A stretch of DNA of 33,758 nucleotides, taken from Pokkaliibacter sp. MBI-7. Lineage in GTDB: Bacteria > Pseudomonadota > Gammaproteobacteria > Pseudomonadales > Balneatricaceae. The DNA lies in the NCBI RefSeq assembly GCF_029846635.1, contig NZ_JARVTG010000004.1:1-33758 (forward strand), written 5' to 3'. The translations under genes were made by a program, and so were the position numbers. This document shows positions 14,424 through 21,484 of this stretch, one piece after another. Under the pieces are notes generated by a model that was not told where the DNA came from, made no database searches, and saw nothing but the letters and a program-made list of their open reading frames with translations. Each line of letters opens with the position of its first letter. The first letter of the stretch is position 1.

Positions 14424-14669
14424 TTAGAGCGTTTCCCAACGTCCGCCGTTGCGGTACTGAATTTCGGTGCATCCAGCGTGCGCTGCGGCCCAGTCCAGCG
14501 GCTCGAATGCGTCCTCGCTGCTGTTATCGTCGCTGCGGCCTTCATAGTAAGCGATGCCGTCATCATCGAGCAGGCGGAAGACGTGCGGCAGCTCGTCCAG
14601 CTCGCCCCGGTGGTTGCCATAGCCGGTGTCGGCTCCGTCGAGTAGGTCTTTCGTGATGATCCATTTCAT
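14424..14669 (-). CDS. Small acidic hypothetical protein
   Basis: An 81-residue protein starting ATG at 14669 with CAGGAG upstream. It is very acidic (LLDDDGIAYYEGRSDDNSSEDAFEPLD), which could suggest DNA mimicry or a protein-binding role, but no family is recognised. Second gene of the operon led by the DUF932 gene. Confidence 0.68.
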   Translation of the reverse strand: MKWIITKDLLDGADTGYGNHRGELDELPHVFRLLDDDGIAYYEGRSDDNSSEDAFEPLDWAAAHAGCTEIQYRNGGRWETL

Positions 14670-14729
14670 GGCGTTGTGTCTCCTGGTCGAATGGGGAAGG
14701 GTGGCCCGGCTTTCGCCGGGCCTGGCTGT

Positions 14730-15557
14730 TTAGGCTTTCAGCCGCTTCATTTCGTCGGCCAGTACCCACAAGGCGCGATTCAATTTGACGTTTTGGTCAA
14801 TGCCAGTCACGGCGCGGGTGCGTTGGCGGCGTCCGTTGCGGTTCCGCCCGTTCAAGCCGCCTTTGAGCATGTTTTCCTGCACGCGGTTGAAGGTGCCCCA
14901 CAAGTCGTTGCTGCGGTCCTCATAGCGGCGGGCGCTCAAAATCTGGTCCTCGGTAATGGGGGCCGGGCGCTGTTCCGGGTTGTCGTATTTCAGCGTCAGG
15001 GCGGCGCGGGCAAAGGCCGCCTGTTCCCCGTCGTTCAGCGTCAGGGCCTTCATGCCCTCGCGCTGTTCCTCGGCAGCCTCGAAGCTGTCGAGCACGGTAT
15101 AAGCGCCCTCGATCACGTCGCTGATCACGTCGCCCTGGTGACGGACACGAATATCGCCCAGGGTGTCGCCGCAAACCATGCCGTTGTGACACACGAAACG
15201 GAACATGCCCGCGAGCATCTGATAGCTGCTCGTGCCGTCGTGCGAGTTCAGCAAAATGATCTCGTTCGCCTCCTTGCCGTTGATTTGGTTCGCGTGGCGA
15301 AGGCGGATCATGTGCTTGGTGTGGTCCTTCTTCTCCAGGTTACGCACGCGGGTCTGGCAGACCATGAAGGGCGCGAAACCTTCTTTGCGCAGGGCGTCGA
15401 GCACCTGAATCGTCGGGATATAGGTGTAACGGTCGGAGCGGCTTTCGTGCGGCTCGGTCGCGAAGATGGACGGCGCAACGCGCATGATTTGATCGTCCGA
15501 AAGGGGACGGTCGGAGCGGGTGCCGTTGATGCTGCGGAAGTTGCTGACCAGTTGCAT
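14730..15557 (-). CDS. DUF932-family protein of the leading region
   Basis: A 275-residue protein from the ATG at 15557, behind GCAGGAG. The sequence pattern (RYTYIPTIQVLDALRKEGF...HMIRLRH...NEIILLNSHDGTSSYQMLAGMFRFVCHNGMV) matches the DUF932 family found on conjugative plasmids and CP4-type prophages. Biochemical function is unknown. First gene of a three-gene operon behind promoter 3. Its place among the first genes to enter a recipient makes an early-establishment or anti-defence role plausible, but unproven. Confidence 0.85.
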   Translation of the reverse strand: MQLVSNFRSINGTRSDRPLSDDQIMRVAPSIFATEPHESRSDRYTYIPTIQVLDALRKEGFAPFMVCQTRVRNLEKKDHTKHMIRLRHANQINGKEANEIILLNSHDGTSSYQMLAGMFRFVCHNGMVCGDTLGDIRVRHQGDVISDVIEGAYTVLDSFEAAEEQREGMKALTLNDGEQAAFARAALTLKYDNPEQRPAPITEDQILSARRYEDRSNDLWGTFNRVQENMLKGGLNGRNRNGRRQRTRAVTGIDQNVKLNRALWVLADEMKRLKA

Positions 15558-15642
15558 AGTATTTTCTCCTGCAAGGGTTTGGAATTACCCGGAGCGGTTG
15601 CCGCCGCTTGGTCCGGGACCGGCAGGCCCTTTTGCCTAACCG

Positions 15643-15692
15643 ATGATGCAATTATGATGCAAAACGGCGGGCAAGTCAACACTTGTCAGCAC
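15643..15692 (-). promoter_or_regulatory. Leading-region promoter 3 with StbA-type and -35 repeats
   Basis: Minus strand -35 TTGACT (15679-15674), a 17-bp spacer and -10 CATAAT (15656-15651). StbA-type ATGATGCAA is at 15643-15651 and 15654-15662. The -35 repeats are AGTCAACAC (15674-15682) and TGTCAGCAC (15684-15692). The leader before the DUF932 gene contains GGAGCGGTTGCCGCCGCTT, shared by promoters 1 to 4 with small changes. Confidence 0.82.
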
Positions 15693-15745
15693 TTTTTTTT
15701 GTAACTATTGACGAGAAAGGGCCGGGCGGCCCTTTCTCTGGCGGG

Positions 15746-16159
15746 TCACGCCTGGCGCGCGTGCTCGTGGATGCGGTCCATTATGGCCCGGTGGGGAAGG
15801 GTGGCCACGTCGCGGAACTTCCAGAAACGCCCGGCGGCGTTGGCGTAAATGGTGGTCACGTTGCCCGCGTAGAACTCGGACAGCTTGAACGACTCCGCAC
15901 CGCCGCCGCCTTGCCAATCCAGCGGGGGCAGGACTTCCAGGGCCTCGAAAAATGCCGCCTCGGTGATTTCCTCCGGGTCGGTGCGCAGGGCGCGGGACTG
16001 CTGTTCCAGGAACTCGGATTCACTGCCAAGCGTCACGCCTGGGTAACGCTTGGCGAGCTGGTCGAGGGTTTCCCCGGTGAAATGGGCGACGGTCTGGCCG
16101 TCGCGCTCGGTGGCGTAGTCGATGGCGTGGGGCTGGCCGGGAACGTAAAAAACTTGCAT
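15746..16159 (-). CDS. Hypothetical protein of the leading region
   Basis: A 137-residue protein. The start chosen is the ATG at 16159 (MQVFYVPGQPHAIDYATERDG), behind CAGGAG. It appears soluble, with a short hydrophobic N-terminal strand and no signal peptide. No family recognised. Second gene after the DUF3560 gene behind promoter 4, about 57 bases from its stop. Confidence 0.7.
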   Translation of the reverse strand: MQVFYVPGQPHAIDYATERDGQTVAHFTGETLDQLAKRYPGVTLGSESEFLEQQSRALRTDPEEITEAAFFEALEVLPPLDWQGGGGAESFKLSEFYAGNVTTIYANAAGRFWKFRDVATLPHRAIMDRIHEHARQA

Positions 16160-16215
16160 GGCGGTTTCTCCTGAAATGTTGGAACAGGGGGCCGGGCGAA
16201 CCCGGCCCGGTTGCA

Positions 16216-16998
16216 TCACTCGGCGGCGTCCAGGACGGCACGAACCTGTTTCGCGGCATAGATGCCCGCGTTAGTGAGCTGACGCACCCACGGCTTGCCC
16301 TCGCGGCTCGGGGACCATTTGAAGGCGTGCGCCTTCAACAGCTTGCGCGTCTCGGCGTCCGGCTTGGCGTCAAAAATGAACATGACGCGGTTGTCCTCGG
16401 CGTCTTCGCGGTAGGTGTACCCGTTGCCCTGAGCTTCCACGTCCTCGCGCTCGCGCAGGGCTTCCAGCTCTTTAATCCGCTGCTCGATGCGGCGGCCGTT
16501 CGCGCGGTTGTTGCTGAGGGCATAGGAGGGGAACCCGACACGGCCCGCAAAATCCGGCTTAAACAGTTCCTCGACCTGCTCGGGGGTAAAGCCAATTTCG
16601 GCCAGGGCGTCACGGTCGCCCTTGCGGATCGCCCGGTTTGCGGCCTTCATCTTGTCTTGTGCGGCGTTGATGCCTGCCAGCTCTGCGCGCAGCTTTTCGA
16701 TGGCGTCCGGGTCGTCGCTGGAAATGCCGCCAGTGCCAACGGCTGCGGCCTTCTGCGCGTAGTGGTCGGCCTTCTCGGACAGCTTGACCGACTTTCCGAA
16801 CGTGTCGTGAATCCGGGCGCGATAGCGGCGGTCGCGCTTCTCGCTGTGGTGGCCGATCAGGATAGGCTGACCGAACGGGATAGCCTCGGCCATGTTGCGG
16901 GCCTGGGCGTGGGCTGCGTTCGATTCCTGGGTAGCTTTCTCGGCGCGGGCCTCGTAACGGGCGCGGCGTTCGGCTTGCTTCTGTTCGTATGCGTTCAT
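16216..16998 (-). CDS. DUF3560-family protein of the leading region
   Basis: A 260-residue protein from the ATG at 16998, behind GCAGGAG. Features include an N-terminal charged coiled-coil stretch (YEQKQAERRARYEARAEKA), the characteristic FGQPILIGHHSEKRDRRYR segment, and a C-terminal KAHAFKWSPSREGKPWVRQLT motif that recurs in many plasmid leading-region proteins. This fits DUF3560. No biochemical function is established. First gene behind promoter 4. Confidence 0.85.
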   Translation of the reverse strand: MNAYEQKQAERRARYEARAEKATQESNAAHAQARNMAEAIPFGQPILIGHHSEKRDRRYRARIHDTFGKSVKLSEKADHYAQKAAAVGTGGISSDDPDAIEKLRAELAGINAAQDKMKAANRAIRKGDRDALAEIGFTPEQVEELFKPDFAGRVGFPSYALSNNRANGRRIEQRIKELEALREREDVEAQGNGYTYREDAEDNRVMFIFDAKPDAETRKLLKAHAFKWSPSREGKPWVRQLTNAGIYAAKQVRAVLDAAE

Positions 16999-17082
16999 GG
17001 TGTTAGCTCCTGCTAGGTTGGAAACCCGGAAGCGGTTGCCGCCGCTTTTGGTCCGGGACCGGCTGGCCCGATTGCCTAACCG

Positions 17083-17132
17083 ATGATGCAATTATGATGC
17101 AAAACGGGGTTGGTGTCAATAGCTGTCAATAT
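17083..17132 (-). promoter_or_regulatory. Leading-region promoter 4 with StbA-type and -35 repeats
   Basis: Minus strand -35 TTGACA (17119-17114), a 17-bp spacer and -10 CATAAT (17096-17091). ATGATGCAA is at 17083-17091 and 17094-17102. TGTCAATAG (17114-17122) and TGTCAATAT (17124-17132) are at the -35. Confidence 0.82.
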
Positions 17133-17172
17133 TTTATATTTTTCCATTGACGCTTGACAGGCGCGGCGCGCG

Positions 17173-17677
17173 GGGCTTGCTTGGATTTCCGAGGGAGGGA
17201 AGCGGGCGGCGGCCGGAGGCCGACGAAACGGGCGCGTCAGCGCCCTGGTAAACATGCAGCGACCGCTTGCGGGCGCTTCCATGTTCTCTGGCCTGGAGCA
17301 TGTGCCGGGGCTTTGTGGGTTTGCTCGTCATTCGTCGGTCGGTCGCGGTAAGCCCTCTCGACCTGTAGGACTGGCGCGGTCAAGGGGACCGTGGAATACC
17401 GGAGGGCGCGCAGCGCGCGAGGATATGCCGCGAAAGCCCCTTGATCGCATTAGCCAGGCCGGAGGGTAGAGATAAAGGGCGGCGCGAACGTCCGATGAAT
17501 GACATGCCCGCAACTGCTGCGGAGGGCCGCAAGCGGAGCGCGCAGCGCCGAAGGCGCGAAGGGGTGAGGGATCGTTACCCGAAGGGCCGAGACGCGGAGG
17601 GAGCGAGGAACGAGCGGACGCCGTGGCTTGGTCGCGAAGCGATAGAGCCCGGCCCGGAGCGAAGCGCAGGGACACCC
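17173..17677. repeat. Approximately 505-bp non-coding direct repeat, copy 2
   Basis: Second copy of the element at 12064-12573, again directly upstream of a leading-region promoter (promoter 4). The long-range stem is kept: GGTCAAGGGG (17378-17387) / CCCCTTGATC (17437-17446). One A-to-G change in the left arm leaves a G-U pair in RNA. It fills most of the gap between the DUF3560 gene and repA. Confidence 0.85.
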
Positions 17678-17685
17678 TATCCGGT

Positions 17686-17837
17686 GGTGTGTAATCGACG
17701 GCGCCAATCAATCCGGTGGGTAATAGACGGAAATGCCACTGACCAGAAAACGCTTACGGACTGAAAAATCGACACTTTTTAAAAACGGGGGCGGCGTGAA
17801 CGGTCAAATAACCCCCTGATTCCGTCTATTACCCACC
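17686..17837. repeat. Three RepA-type iterons at the 3' end of repA
   Basis: Copies are GGTGTGTAATCGACGG (17686-17701, one variant base), GGTGGGTAATAGACGG (17715-17730) and, inverted, CCGTCTATTACCCACC (17822-17837). The last contains the repA stop codon. They match the oriV iterons at 20475-20659. The stretch 17731-17821 has no gene and an A/T-rich patch. Confidence 0.85.
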
Positions 17838-19034
17838 CTTGCGGCGCTCCAACGCCTCGGCCAGTTCCTCGCGCAGCTCGTCCGTGTCCAGGTCGCGGTG
17901 ATACATGATCAGCACCGGCCCCTCCTTGCCCTTGTCTTCGGCCAGCACGTACTCGGGCAGATCATTCGCCTCAATCAGTGCCCGGAGCATTCGGCAGAAC
18001 TCCTTGAACGTCCCGGCGCTGCCGCTGCGTTCGTAGATCGTGCGGAATGACCAGCGAGCATAATTCTTACCGGCCGCCCGGCGAGCCAGGCGATACAGAA
18101 AGCGACCGATACCCGGCTCAATCAGGAAAAATTCGGGATGAACGGTCAGCACTTCCGGGTTCGTCGCCTCGACAACCTCGTGATAAATCCACTCGGGGAT
18201 TTCGATTTCAACCATCGCCAAGCGGCCCGTGTCAGCATATGACAACGTGCGGTAGTTGCTGATTAACCCCTCGGATTTCGCCTCACGCATCGGGCGGCGG
18301 CCTTTCGTCTTCTTCGTCGTGCGAACGACTTTCAGCGTCGTGGTTTTGAGCCGGTCAAGTGCCGCCTCGACCTCGACATACTGGCGGCCCCCGTCGCTGC
18401 GGCGGCAGAATTTCAGAATCTCGGAAACGTGCGGGCGGAATTTTCGGCCCGGCAGCTCGTCGCTACGTCCGTCGCGAAAGCGGTTCATTTGCTCGGTCAG
18501 GTGCGAGATAGCCATGAGCACAATGTCGTAGTCCCACACTGAGGCCATTCCCACAGCCCCGGCCATGACTTCGACATAGCCGTCGCTCAACTCATAACGG
18601 ATCGTTTCACCGGCTCGTTTGTCCCGTTTGGACAACCGGAAAACGGCTACGTCCATGATGGACCGGGAATCCTTCGTCGCAATGTCATAGAGCGCCGGCA
18701 CAAAGAAATCCGCCTGTGCGTCGTCGCGCGGAGCCTTCCGCATCGAGGACTTAGGCAGGGGGTCTTTCGGGCGGCGCGGCTGGTAGTTCTCGGCCGCTTT
18801 CGACGGTGCAATCTCGTCTGTAGGCCAGCCGAGGCGAGACTCGAAAACCGTTTCAGTCTCGGGCCGTGCCTTCTTGGTCTGCTCTGCTTCCTGCTCGATA
18901 GTCACCGGCTCGCGCTGCTCCTGGGCCTGCTTTTCCTGGGTGCGCTTCTTGATGTTCTCGCCAAGGCGGGCGATAGCCTGGTCAAGAGCTGAGCCGAGCG
19001 GCTGCGGGCCGCCGTTCCGTGTCGATTCCGCCAT
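17829..19034 (-). CDS. repA: RepA replication initiator
   Basis: A 401-residue protein of the plasmid RepA/RPA initiator family, as in IncW and other broad-host-range plasmids. The N-terminal about 100 residues are charged and variable. The conserved core begins near DDAQADFFVPALYDIATKD, followed by SIMDVAVFRLSKRDKR and winged-helix regions (WDYDIVLMAISHL; FFLIEPGIGRFLYRLARR). It should bind the 16-bp iterons and open oriV. It is preceded by a small basic protein gene nine bases upstream. Iterons lie on both sides of it, and one overlaps its stop. Confidence 0.92.
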   Translation of the reverse strand: MAESTRNGGPQPLGSALDQAIARLGENIKKRTQEKQAQEQREPVTIEQEAEQTKKARPETETVFESRLGWPTDEIAPSKAAENYQPRRPKDPLPKSSMRKAPRDDAQADFFVPALYDIATKDSRSIMDVAVFRLSKRDKRAGETIRYELSDGYVEVMAGAVGMASVWDYDIVLMAISHLTEQMNRFRDGRSDELPGRKFRPHVSEILKFCRRSDGGRQYVEVEAALDRLKTTTLKVVRTTKKTKGRRPMREAKSEGLISNYRTLSYADTGRLAMVEIEIPEWIYHEVVEATNPEVLTVHPEFFLIEPGIGRFLYRLARRAAGKNYARWSFRTIYERSGSAGTFKEFCRMLRALIEANDLPEYVLAEDKGKEGPVLIMYHRDLDTDELREELAEALERRKGG

Positions 19035-19042
19035 TCCTCCCC

Positions 19043-19297
19043 CTATTTATCGTCTTGTCGTTCGTAGGCTTCGAGCATCCGTTCCAGTAGCTCGGCCAGC
19101 AGCAGGTCTTTCTCGTCGGCGATCTCGCGAAAGCGGCTATCCCACTCCGGCGTGACGCGCGTTGCGAACTGGACGGTGCGCCCGGTTCGACGTGAGCGGC
19201 GACCGTCTCGGGTTGCCGTCTTCTTGGATTTGGGCTTGCCTGCTTTTCCCGAATCCGCGGTTACTGTCTGCATAGTGGCTGTGTTCCTCGTGGTCAT
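19043..19297 (-). CDS. Small basic regulator upstream of repA
   Basis: An 84-residue protein from the ATG at 19297; an internal ATG at 19273 is an alternative. The N-terminus is lysine/arginine/threonine-rich (KPKSKKTATRDGRRSRR). Then comes a ribbon-helix-helix-like segment (TVQFATRVTPEWDSRFREIADEKDLLLAELLERMLEAY). It sits eight bases before repA in the same operon, so it likely modulates repA expression, possibly through the TAGCTGC repeats in the promoter. The family is assigned by pattern only. Confidence 0.68.
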   Translation of the reverse strand: MTTRNTATMQTVTADSGKAGKPKSKKTATRDGRRSRRTGRTVQFATRVTPEWDSRFREIADEKDLLLAELLERMLEAYERQDDK

Positions 19298-19302
19298 ATT
19301 TA

Positions 19303-19343
19303 ACAGCTAGCTACAATCTAGCAGCTATCTAGCAGCTATGCAA
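19303..19343 (-). promoter_or_regulatory. repA operon promoter with TAGCTGC repeats
   Basis: Minus strand -35 TTGCAT (19343-19338), a 17-bp spacer and -10 TAGATT (19320-19315). GCAGCTA is repeated at 19321-19327 and 19332-19338 (11-bp spacing), with a related AGCTAGCTA nearby. The -35 overlaps the stop codon of the resolvase gene. Confidence 0.65.
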
Positions 19344-19941
19344 CATTTCGATTCAATGCCCGATAGAGGGTCGAAACATGCACGTTGAACATCGGCGCAA
19401 CCTCGCGGGCGCGCTTACCTTCGTCCATGAGCTTGCGAGCAAGGGCGAGCTGTTCGTCGGATAGGGCAGGGGTCGGCCCGAACCTGGTGCCGCGCTTCTT
19501 GGCCGCAATGCGGCCTGAACGGGTGCGGTCGATGATCAGGCTGCGCTCGAACTCGGCGATACCGGCGAAGACGGTCAGCACCATTCGACCGGCGGGGGTC
19601 GTGGTGTCGGCCCACGGTTCGGCCAGGCTGCGCAGCCCTGCGCCCGCCGCCTGGATACGCTCGGCAATATCGAGCAGGTCGCGCGTGCTGCGGGCCAAAC
19701 GGTCCAAGCGTGTAACGGTTACAACGTCACCGGCTCGCAAGTGGTCAAGCATCCGCTCAAGCTGCGGGCGGTCGCGGCGGGTGCCGGTGATCTTCTCGGC
19801 AAATATCTTGGTGCAACCGGCGTCCTTCAAATCGGATCGCTGAGCGGTCAAGTCCTGGTCGTCGGTCGATACTCGGGCATAGCCGATCATCAGTTTGCCG
19901 GTGATGAGGTCGAGGGTTCCGGCGTCGTCTTTGTCGCGCAT
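19336..19941 (-). CDS. resP: ResP-like serine resolvase
   Basis: A 201-residue protein. The chosen start is the ATG at 19941, behind GGAGA; a TTG upstream at 19977 overlaps the res site and an ATG at 19890 lacks a good ribosome binding site. The serine recombinase domain has IGYARVSTDDQ (S25 nucleophile) and RLDRLARSTRDLL, and the C-terminal helix-turn-helix is REVAPMFNVHVSTLYRAL. It should resolve plasmid multimers at the adjacent res site. No transposon ends or transposase are near, so it is a backbone gene as in R388. Confidence 0.9.
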   Translation of the reverse strand: MRDKDDAGTLDLITGKLMIGYARVSTDDQDLTAQRSDLKDAGCTKIFAEKITGTRRDRPQLERMLDHLRAGDVVTVTRLDRLARSTRDLLDIAERIQAAGAGLRSLAEPWADTTTPAGRMVLTVFAGIAEFERSLIIDRTRSGRIAAKKRGTRFGPTPALSDEQLALARKLMDEGKRAREVAPMFNVHVSTLYRALNRNVA

Positions 19942-19960
19942 GTTTTTGTCTCCGGTTTTA

Positions 19961-20071
19961 GTCGCAGGTTTTGCCAATTATGCGACTAAAACCCGCGACA
20001 CGCCACAACCTTGCAAATCAAGGGGTGAGGAGGCGGCGAAAAACCGTCGCAGGTTTTAGGACTTGTGCGAC
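19961..20071. other. Candidate res site
   Basis: Two 26-bp copies of GTCGCA-N14-TGCGAC lie at 19961-19986 and 20046-20071, with starts 85 bp apart. Both begin GTCGCAGGTTTT and are directly upstream of the resolvase start. The intervening 59 bases may hold the third subsite. Confidence 0.7.
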
Positions 20072-20110
20072 ACTCTTGCGAGCGGGAATCGCAGCAGATA
20101 GCAAGGTGTC

Positions 20111-20467
20111 ATGACAACGAAAGCCCTATACCTGATCACGTTCCTGGTGACGGTCAGCAGCGCGCAGGCGCAGTGCATCGAGCCGCCCATACGGCCCGAT
20201 CCCGGCGCGTTGGTCGCGAGCGGCTACAGTGCTGCCGATCTGCGGCGGCACTATCAGGCGTATTTCAACGAGACAGAAAATTACCTGAACTGCGTCAACT
20301 CGGAGTCTGGCCGCGTGCGCGTGGAAGCAAAGCGGGCGAGCGAAGAATACGGGCGAGTGCTGCGGCGCTATCCGCTGAAACCCGGCGAGACGGTCGAGCG
20401 TCCGCAACGCGGGGAAGTCGTCAGCAGCTCCGGGGTTCTCCCCCCACTGGACCCAGGCGAATACTAA
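20111..20467 (+). CDS. Exported hypothetical protein
   Basis: A 118-residue protein starting ATG at 20111 behind AAGGTG. It has a clear signal peptide (MTTKALYLITFLVTVSSAQA, cleaved before QCIEPP). The mature part of about 98 residues has two cysteines (QCIEPP, LNCVNS) and would be periplasmic. It lies between the res site and oriV on the opposite strand to repA. I do not recognise the family and cannot tell whether it serves conjugation. Confidence 0.7.
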   Translation: MTTKALYLITFLVTVSSAQAQCIEPPIRPDPGALVASGYSAADLRRHYQAYFNETENYLNCVNSESGRVRVEAKRASEEYGRVLRRYPLKPGETVERPQRGEVVSSSGVLPPLDPGEY

Positions 20468-20474
20468 GCGCGGC

Positions 20475-20659
20475 GGTGTGTAATAGACGGAGCGCGAGGC
20501 GACTACTGGTCAGGGTTTGCGCAAGGCGGGTGTGTAATAGACGGGAGGGGATCGATCCGGCGATCCAGCCTGTGGATAGTCCGTCTATTACCCACCCGGT
20601 TCCGTCGTTTACCCACCCAACCCCGTCTATTACCCACCGGAAACCGTCTATTACCCACC
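20475..20659. repeat. oriV: oriV iteron array
   Basis: Four CCGTCTATTACCCACC iterons start at 20581, 20602, 20623 and 20644, exactly 21 bp apart (the second has a two-base change, CCGTCGTTTACCCACC). Two inverted copies, GGTGTGTAATAGACGG, lie at 20475-20490 and 20529-20544. A DnaA-box-like TGTGGATAG (20571-20579, one mismatch) separates the two groups. Regular spacing puts the four copies on one face of the helix. Confidence 0.9.
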
Positions 20660-20939
20660 GAGGGGTTCTATAAGCAACTGATAATGAAGGTAAATTTTGC
20701 CTTCTGAGTCCCTAAAACTCTTTAAAACAAAAAAAACATATATAAAACGTGTAGCCCTGGGGAAAACAGCCCGTGGAATTATGGACAATCCGGCAAGCCG
20801 GATACCTGCCTAACCGCTTCGCGGTTCCCCATTGACAGCCCAGGGACAACCGCGAGCGGTTGCCCCCACCCTGCCAACAGGTCGGCAGTTGCCCACAATA
20901 CCACCGGCTCAAGCAACAGGATTTCTTTATATTTTTGTT
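20660..20939. other. AT-rich region and hairpins beside oriV
   Basis: No credible gene. It contains an A/T-rich block (20681-20750, with ACATATATAAAA) suitable as the melting region of oriV. A G/C-rich part follows with hairpins CCGGCAAGCCGG, AACCGCTTCGCGGTT and CAACCGCGAGCGGTTG, and a distant pair CCCTGGG (20755-20761) / CCCAGGG (20839-20845). These could be priming structures. That role is inference. Confidence 0.55.
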
Positions 20940-20980
20940 TTTAAAAGAAAAAAGCGGCCGTGCTCTAGTGGCATGGCCGC
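20940..20980 (-). terminator. Terminator of the kfrA-nuc operon
   Basis: The stem GCGGCCGTGC (20954-20963) / GCATGGCCGC (20971-20980) has one G-U pair. On the minus strand it is followed by TTTTTTCTTTTAAAA. Confidence 0.8.
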
Positions 20981-21082
20981 GTTACGTGGTCCTATCAGGG
21001 GCTTGTGGCTCTTGCGCCTCCTCGGATCGACACAAGTGCCGATCACTGCGGCGGGGCGCTCCTGGCTCAAGCTGAAAAGCGA

Positions 21083-21484
21083 TCAGTATCCGCACCAGTG
21101 GCGACGGCGTTCCCTCCACGCATTCGGGCCGGGCCTCCACTCAACGGCTAACCCCTCGGCCATGAGGGTTTGCCCCACGTCCCGCCCGTCGATCAGCAGG
21201 TGAACAAGGCGGCGGTCGTACTTGTCGGCTTGGCCGGAATCGACAACCTCGATGCGCTGAGCGTTGGCAACCAGTTCGCGGAGGCGTGCGGTTGCCTCGC
21301 GGCCCTTCGTCAGCTCGGCGTCGCACCTGGGCTTGTAGGTTTCCGGGGTGTCAATCGACAGCAGGCGCAAGCGTTGACCGTTGTATCGCACGGTGTCGCC
21401 GTCAATCACGCTGAGGGACTGAGTACCGGCGGCGGCTGGTAGGCTGGCAAGGATTGCCAGGGCAAACAGGGCAGGGCGGATCAT
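21083..21484 (-). CDS. nuc1: Secreted thermonuclease-family nuclease
   Basis: A 133-residue protein with a signal peptide (MIRPALFALAILASLPAAAG) and a staphylococcal-nuclease-like (SNase) fold. Visible are VIDGDTVRYNG (Asp box), RLRLLSIDTPE (catalytic Arg region), GREATARLREL and KYDRRLVHLLIDGRDV. It cleaves DNA/RNA with calcium in the studied family members. The ATG overlaps the kfrA stop (ATGA), so it is co-translated with kfrA. R388 carries nuc genes in the same place. It is probably periplasmic, and its role in conjugation is not established. Confidence 0.85.
   Translation of the reverse strand: MIRPALFALAILASLPAAAGTQSLSVIDGDTVRYNGQRLRLLSIDTPETYKPRCDAELTKGREATARLRELVANAQRIEVVDSGQADKYDRRLVHLLIDGRDVGQTLMAEGLAVEWRPGPNAWRERRRHWCGY

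Noticed and set aside
19336..20071. Transposon with resolvase
   Set aside because: No transposase or terminal inverted repeats; the resolvase and res fit the plasmid backbone.
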